Origin: Robinsoniella peoriensis | Lineage (GTDB): Bacteria; Bacillota; Clostridia; Lachnospirales; Lachnospiraceae | NCBI RefSeq assembly: GCF_000797495.1 | Contig: NZ_JTGN01000007.1 | Span: 285,654-349,653, forward strand | DNA length: 64,000 nucleotides | Direction: 5' to 3' | In this document: in pieces, positions 60,296-64,000 of the stretch | Numbering within the stretch: position 1 is the first letter of the stretch | Layout: each line of letters opens with the position of its first letter | The notes under the pieces: generated by a model | Seen by the model: the letters and a program-made list of their open reading frames with translations, nothing else | Database searches by the model: none | What the model was told of the DNA's origin: nothing | Position numbers and translations under genes: made by a program

Positions 60296-63166
60296 ATGAC
60301 TGCGAATTCGCAAAGAACCAGTAACGGAACGAAGAAAGGAAGCACCGCCAGAAAAACCAGTACGGCGAAGAAGACAAACGGAAGAAAACCACAGACCAAA
60401 AACAAAAGACAGACTTCCAGGAAACAGTCTTATAACAAACCAGGTGCCATACTTCGGGATGAAATTATATTGTGGGCGATATTGGCAGTTTCCGTAATTA
60501 TCTTAATCAGTAATTTCAATCTCGGGGGTTCTCTTGGCCAGAAAATCAGTTCCCTTTTTTTTGGTGTGTTTGGTTTTATGGCATATATCGTTCCATTTAT
60601 TTTATTTTTTACAACAGCATTCATCATTTCTAACAAACAAAATTCAGCCGCATGGAGAAAAACGGCAGCTGTATACGCATTTTTAATTGCTCTGTGTTCT
60701 ATTTTTGAATTAATCGTAAACAGTTACGATCCGGAGAAAAAAATTCTCGAATTTTACCAATTCAGTTCTAAGTATAAGACCGGTGGCGGTCTTGCCGGCG
60801 GATTGCTCTGCAAGGCATTTTGCCCAACTATCGGCATCGTAGGCGCCTATGTGCTTATCATCATTCTGATGCTGATCTGTATTGTTTTAATCACTGAGCG
60901 TTCTTTATTTGCGGGTATGAAAAACAAAACCAGCAGAGTTTATGAAAACGCAAGAAAAGATGCTTCCAGAAGAAAAGAAATCTCCGCTGCAAAAAGACAA
61001 CAGCGGGATATGCAAAGAGATCAGCAGAAACAGCAGGAGTTAAAAGAAGTACTGGATCAAATCCGTGCTGAGACTGCGGGCGTAGTGGTAAAACCACGGG
61101 AAGAAGCAGCCGCCGGGAAGCGAAGTACTAAAGCCAGTAAACGGCTGGGTAAGAAGATATCAGGAGTGAGTATGGATACGGCACTGCAGAACGGCGACAA
61201 TACCTTTGATGAAATACATGAGGTAATACCGTCTGTTCCCCCGTCTCCGGCCATGGCACAGATTGACTTTACAATACAGCGTAATGACAGTGAGACAGCA
61301 GCGCCTGCTAATGACAGCAGCGATGGTATTACGATCATGGATTCCGAACCGGGCAACCCGGAGACAGAAATCGAAAAAGAATCTTCTGATATTGATTTTG
61401 TGATTACAAACAATAATTCGGACGATATAACAGATACGGAACCGGTAATAGACGAGTCTATTTTTGATGTGAAAGACGAACCTGCTCCTACCCCGGAACC
61501 TGTTTTTGAAACGTCACCGGTAATGGATCCTATAGAAGAGGAAAAAATGCCGGATATCACGGTTCCGAAACTTAAATTTCCAGATGCAGCTCCTCCGGCC
61601 AAAGTGAACAGGAGCTCCAAATCTTCTCCTGCAGAAGTACAGGCGGGAATCCAAACGGTAGAGCAGGAAATGGAAATAACCGCACAGGTTGTAAAACCCC
61701 AATATGTATTCCCATCCATCGATTTGCTGAAAAAACCAAAACGAGGAAAGAATGGAGATACAGACAAAGAATTGCGTGAAACAGCAATTAAACTACAGAC
61801 TACTCTTCACAGCTTTGGTGTTGACGTAACAGTAACCAACGTTAGCTGCGGGCCTTCTGTAACAAGATATGAACTAACCCCCCAGCAGGGTGTAAAAGTC
61901 AGCCGTATCGTAAATCTTGCAGATGATATTAAATTAAATCTGGCTGCAGCTGATATTCGAATTGAAGCACCGATACCTGGCAAATCTGCTGTTGGTATTG
62001 AAGTTCCAAACCATGAAAACAGTGCTGTTATGTTAAGAGAACTTCTGGAATCAGATGATTTTAAGAATCATCCCTCCAATCTGGCATTTGCTGCCGGTAA
62101 AGACATTGCCGGAAAAGTAGTTGTAACGGATATTGCAAAGATGCCCCATCTTTTGATCGCAGGGGCTACCGGGTCCGGTAAATCCGTCTGTATCAATACC
62201 ATTATCATGAGTATTTTATACAAAGCGAAGCCAGAAGATGTGAAACTCATTATGATCGATCCTAAAGTCGTGGAGTTAAGTGTTTATAATGGAATTCCTC
62301 ATCTTATGATTCCTGTTGTAACCGACCCTAAAAAAGCAGCGGGAGCCCTGAACTGGGGCGTAGCTGAAATGACCGAACGATATAAAAAGTTTGCGGATCT
62401 AAACGTGAGGGATCTGAAGGGATATAATGCAAAAATTGAATCCGTTGCAGATATAGAGGATGAAAATAAGCCGGAAAAACTACCTCAGGTCGTTATCATT
62501 GTAGACGAGCTTGCAGATCTTATGATGGTGGCACCGGGAGAAGTAGAAGATTCCATCTGCCGTCTGGCACAGCTGGCGCGTGCTGCCGGAATTCATCTGA
62601 TCATAGCGACCCAGCGTCCTTCGGTCAATGTAATCACCGGTCTGATTAAAGCGAATATGCCGTCCAGAATAGCATTTTCCGTTTCATCCGGTGTGGATTC
62701 CAGAACGATTATCGATATGAACGGGGCTGAAAAGCTGCTGGGTAAAGGTGACATGCTCTTTTATCCACAGGGATATCAAAAACCTGCACGAGTTCAGGGT
62801 GCTTTTGTTTCTGATTCCGAAGTTGGTGATGTGGTAGAATTCCTCGCTCAGACGAATATGAGCGGTGATTATAACAAAGAGGTAGAAGAGCAGATCAGTA
62901 AAGTCCAGCAGGCTGTTAACGACAGTTCTTCCGGCGGCAGCGAAGTAGATGCTTATTTTACAGATGCAGGAAAATTCATCATTGAAAAAGATAAGGCTTC
63001 TATCGGGATGCTGCAGCGCGTATTCAAAATCGGTTTCAACAGGGCAGCCCGTATTATGGATCAGCTTGCTGAAGCAGGGGTTGTTGGCGAAGAAGAAGGC
63101 ACGAAGCCCAGAAAAGTTATCATGTCAATGGAAGAATTTGAAAATTACATTGACGAGTACATTTAA
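60296..63166 (+). CDS. ftsK: DNA translocase FtsK/SpoIIIE
   Basis: A 956-residue translocase. A Lys/Thr/Ser-rich start (1-50) precedes about four membrane helices (55-205), then a coiled linker and a long acidic, Pro-rich linker (~300-465). The RecA-type motor has Walker A GATGSGKSV near residue 622 and Walker B VVIIVDELADLMM near 731. The C-terminal gamma winged helix (SIGMLQRVFKIGFNRAARIMDQLAEAG) reads KOPS/SRS DNA signals. It pumps chromosome ends during division, and into the forespore if the organism sporulates. Confidence 0.96.
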   Translation: MTANSQRTSNGTKKGSTARKTSTAKKTNGRKPQTKNKRQTSRKQSYNKPGAILRDEIILWAILAVSVIILISNFNLGGSLGQKISSLFFGVFGFMAYIVPFILFFTTAFIISNKQNSAAWRKTAAVYAFLIALCSIFELIVNSYDPEKKILEFYQFSSKYKTGGGLAGGLLCKAFCPTIGIVGAYVLIIILMLICIVLITERSLFAGMKNKTSRVYENARKDASRRKEISAAKRQQRDMQRDQQKQQELKEVLDQIRAETAGVVVKPREEAAAGKRSTKASKRLGKKISGVSMDTALQNGDNTFDEIHEVIPSVPPSPAMAQIDFTIQRNDSETAAPANDSSDGITIMDSEPGNPETEIEKESSDIDFVITNNNSDDITDTEPVIDESIFDVKDEPAPTPEPVFETSPVMDPIEEEKMPDITVPKLKFPDAAPPAKVNRSSKSSPAEVQAGIQTVEQEMEITAQVVKPQYVFPSIDLLKKPKRGKNGDTDKELRETAIKLQTTLHSFGVDVTVTNVSCGPSVTRYELTPQQGVKVSRIVNLADDIKLNLAAADIRIEAPIPGKSAVGIEVPNHENSAVMLRELLESDDFKNHPSNLAFAAGKDIAGKVVVTDIAKMPHLLIAGATGSGKSVCINTIIMSILYKAKPEDVKLIMIDPKVVELSVYNGIPHLMIPVVTDPKKAAGALNWGVAEMTERYKKFADLNVRDLKGYNAKIESVADIEDENKPEKLPQVVIIVDELADLMMVAPGEVEDSICRLAQLARAAGIHLIIATQRPSVNVITGLIKANMPSRIAFSVSSGVDSRTIIDMNGAEKLLGKGDMLFYPQGYQKPARVQGAFVSDSEVGDVVEFLAQTNMSGDYNKEVEEQISKVQQAVNDSSSGGSEVDAYFTDAGKFIIEKDKASIGMLQRVFKIGFNRAARIMDQLAEAGVVGEEEGTKPRKVIMSMEEFENYIDEYI

Positions 63167-63253
63167 TATTGAATTTTTGATAGGTTTGCTTTATAGTAGT
63201 AATGAGGTAAAAAATAGAGCCTATAAGACTCTGTTAAAAATAGGAGGATGATT

Positions 63254-64000
63254 ATGTACAAAATACGTAAAGCAGAAAAACTTGCGGACAAGATTTTTCT
63301 CATGGTAGTTGATGCACCAAGAATTGCCAAACATTGTCTGCCAGGACAATTTGTCATCGCAAAAGAGGATGAAAAAGGGGAGAGAATTCCACTTACCATC
63401 TGTGATTATGATGCAGAAGAAGGAACAATTACCATCGTATTCCAGATCGTAGGTGCTTCCACAGAAAAATTCTCAAAAATGCAGACGGGAGATTATTTCA
63501 GAGATTTTGTAGGACCTTTAGGACAGCCTTCTGAACTTTGCACAGAAGACCTGGAAGAAGTAAAAAAGAAAAAAATCTTATTTGTAGCGGGTGGTGTTGG
63601 TACAGCTCCGGTATATCCCCAGGTAAAATGGCTGCATGAACAGGGAATTGCAGCAGACGTTATTATGGGTTCAAAAACGAAAGATTTATTAATTCTGGAA
63701 AAAGAAATGGAAGCAGTTGCAGGCAATCTTTATGTCACAACTGATGATGGTTCATACGGCAGAAGCGGTATGGTTACAAAAGTCATTGAAGACCTCGTTC
63801 AGAACGAAGGAAAAGAATATGATGTTGTAATCGCAATCGGTCCGATGATTATGATGAAATTTACATGTCTGACCACAAAGAAGCTGGGTCTTCCTACTGT
63901 TGTCAGCATGAATCCGATAATGGTAGATGGTACCGGAATGTGCGGCGCCTGTCGTTTAACTGTAGGCGACGAAGTAAAATTTGCATGTGTAGACGGACCT
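63254..64000 (+). CDS. Ferredoxin-NADP reductase-type FAD/NAD-binding protein, NfnA/SudB-like (3' truncated)
   Basis: The first 249 residues of a flavoprotein cut by the window edge. GQFVIAKEDEKGERIPLTICDYD is an FAD-binding stretch, FVAGGVGTAPVYPQVKWL the NAD(P)-binding loop, and VDGTGMCGACRLTVGDEVKFACVDGP carries the [2Fe-2S] cysteines. This matches the small subunit of NADH-dependent ferredoxin:NADP oxidoreductase or sulfide dehydrogenase; a large GltD-like partner is expected just downstream. TAGGAGG precedes ATG 63254. Confidence 0.85.
   Translation, partial: MYKIRKAEKLADKIFLMVVDAPRIAKHCLPGQFVIAKEDEKGERIPLTICDYDAEEGTITIVFQIVGASTEKFSKMQTGDYFRDFVGPLGQPSELCTEDLEEVKKKKILFVAGGVGTAPVYPQVKWLHEQGIAADVIMGSKTKDLLILEKEMEAVAGNLYVTTDDGSYGRSGMVTKVIEDLVQNEGKEYDVVIAIGPMIMMKFTCLTTKKLGLPTVVSMNPIMVDGTGMCGACRLTVGDEVKFACVDGP

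Overview
The window looks like chromosomal DNA from a low-to-mid GC member of the Clostridia, most probably a gut-type Lachnospiraceae. The reasons are the AGGAGG ribosome-binding sites, the near-consensus TTGACA/TATAAT promoters with 17-bp spacers, the Firmicute gene orders (rpmF-plsX-acpP-rnc-smc-ftsY; ylxM-ffh-rpsP-khpA-rimM-trmD-rplS; rbgA-rnhB-yraN; tepA next to ftsK), acetate formation by Pta-AckA, and Agr-type peptide signalling. I assign no genus.

Layout. 1-2400: the end of an LTA-synthase-like sulfatase, a diaminopimelate decarboxylase and tRNA-Leu(CAA). 2461-4174: a 0.5-kb palindromic element and a FliB-type gene. 4190-8245: a heterodimeric multidrug ABC exporter (BmrCD-like) behind a promoter, a 32-codon leader ORF and a terminator, which together look like a translation-sensing attenuator. 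8270-12073: a peroxide-defence unit (AhpC plus an AhpF-like reductase with reversed domain order) and enolase. 12110-14604: a CtpA-type protease and a DUF3810 metallopeptidase-like protein on the minus strand. 14847-15077: a Crh/HPr-like protein. 15334-18540: a complete Agr-type quorum-sensing locus in the order agrA-agrC-agrB-agrD. Its autoinducer probably closes through a serine. Two identically built LytTR-box promoters flank agrBD, and the second points into a structured, terminator-ended non-coding stretch. 18611-25084: a zinc-finger membrane protein, polA, coaE, a WalJ-like hydrolase, and the ACT/UPF0210 pair. 25170-29645: a second palindromic element, tmcAL, pta-ackA. 29655-42162: DUF177-rpmF, plsX-acpP, rnc-smc-ftsY, threonine ammonia-lyase, and a membrane-lipid group (PAP2 protein, flippase-like protein, pssA, psd). 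42228-51212: the SRP/ribosome maturation run, with three signal peptidase I genes around rbgA. 51261-51655: a 39-codon hydrophobic microprotein behind a direct-repeat promoter. 51660-64000: prs diverging from a radical-SAM-like DUF512 gene, then der-plsY-gpsA, a CFI-box protein, tepA, a third palindromic element, uppP, ftsK and the start of an NfnA-type flavoprotein.

The genes are mostly housekeeping: fatty acid and phospholipid synthesis (acpP, plsX, plsY, gpsA, pssA, psd), protein export (ffh, ftsY, three lepB, tepA), ribosome assembly (rimM, trmD, rplS, rbgA, der, rnc), and DNA replication and segregation (polA, smc, ftsK). The unusual content is mainly between genes. There are three unrelated intergenic repeat families: large palindromes with GACGCTTTGTAGATG ends, a hairpin unit placed exactly at the ftsY and psd start sites, and a doubled hairpin/Shine-Dalgarno unit before rnc. 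The Agr locus with its putative effector RNA and the ABC-exporter attenuator are the best candidates for undescribed systems. All functional calls come from reading the sequence; no database search was run.
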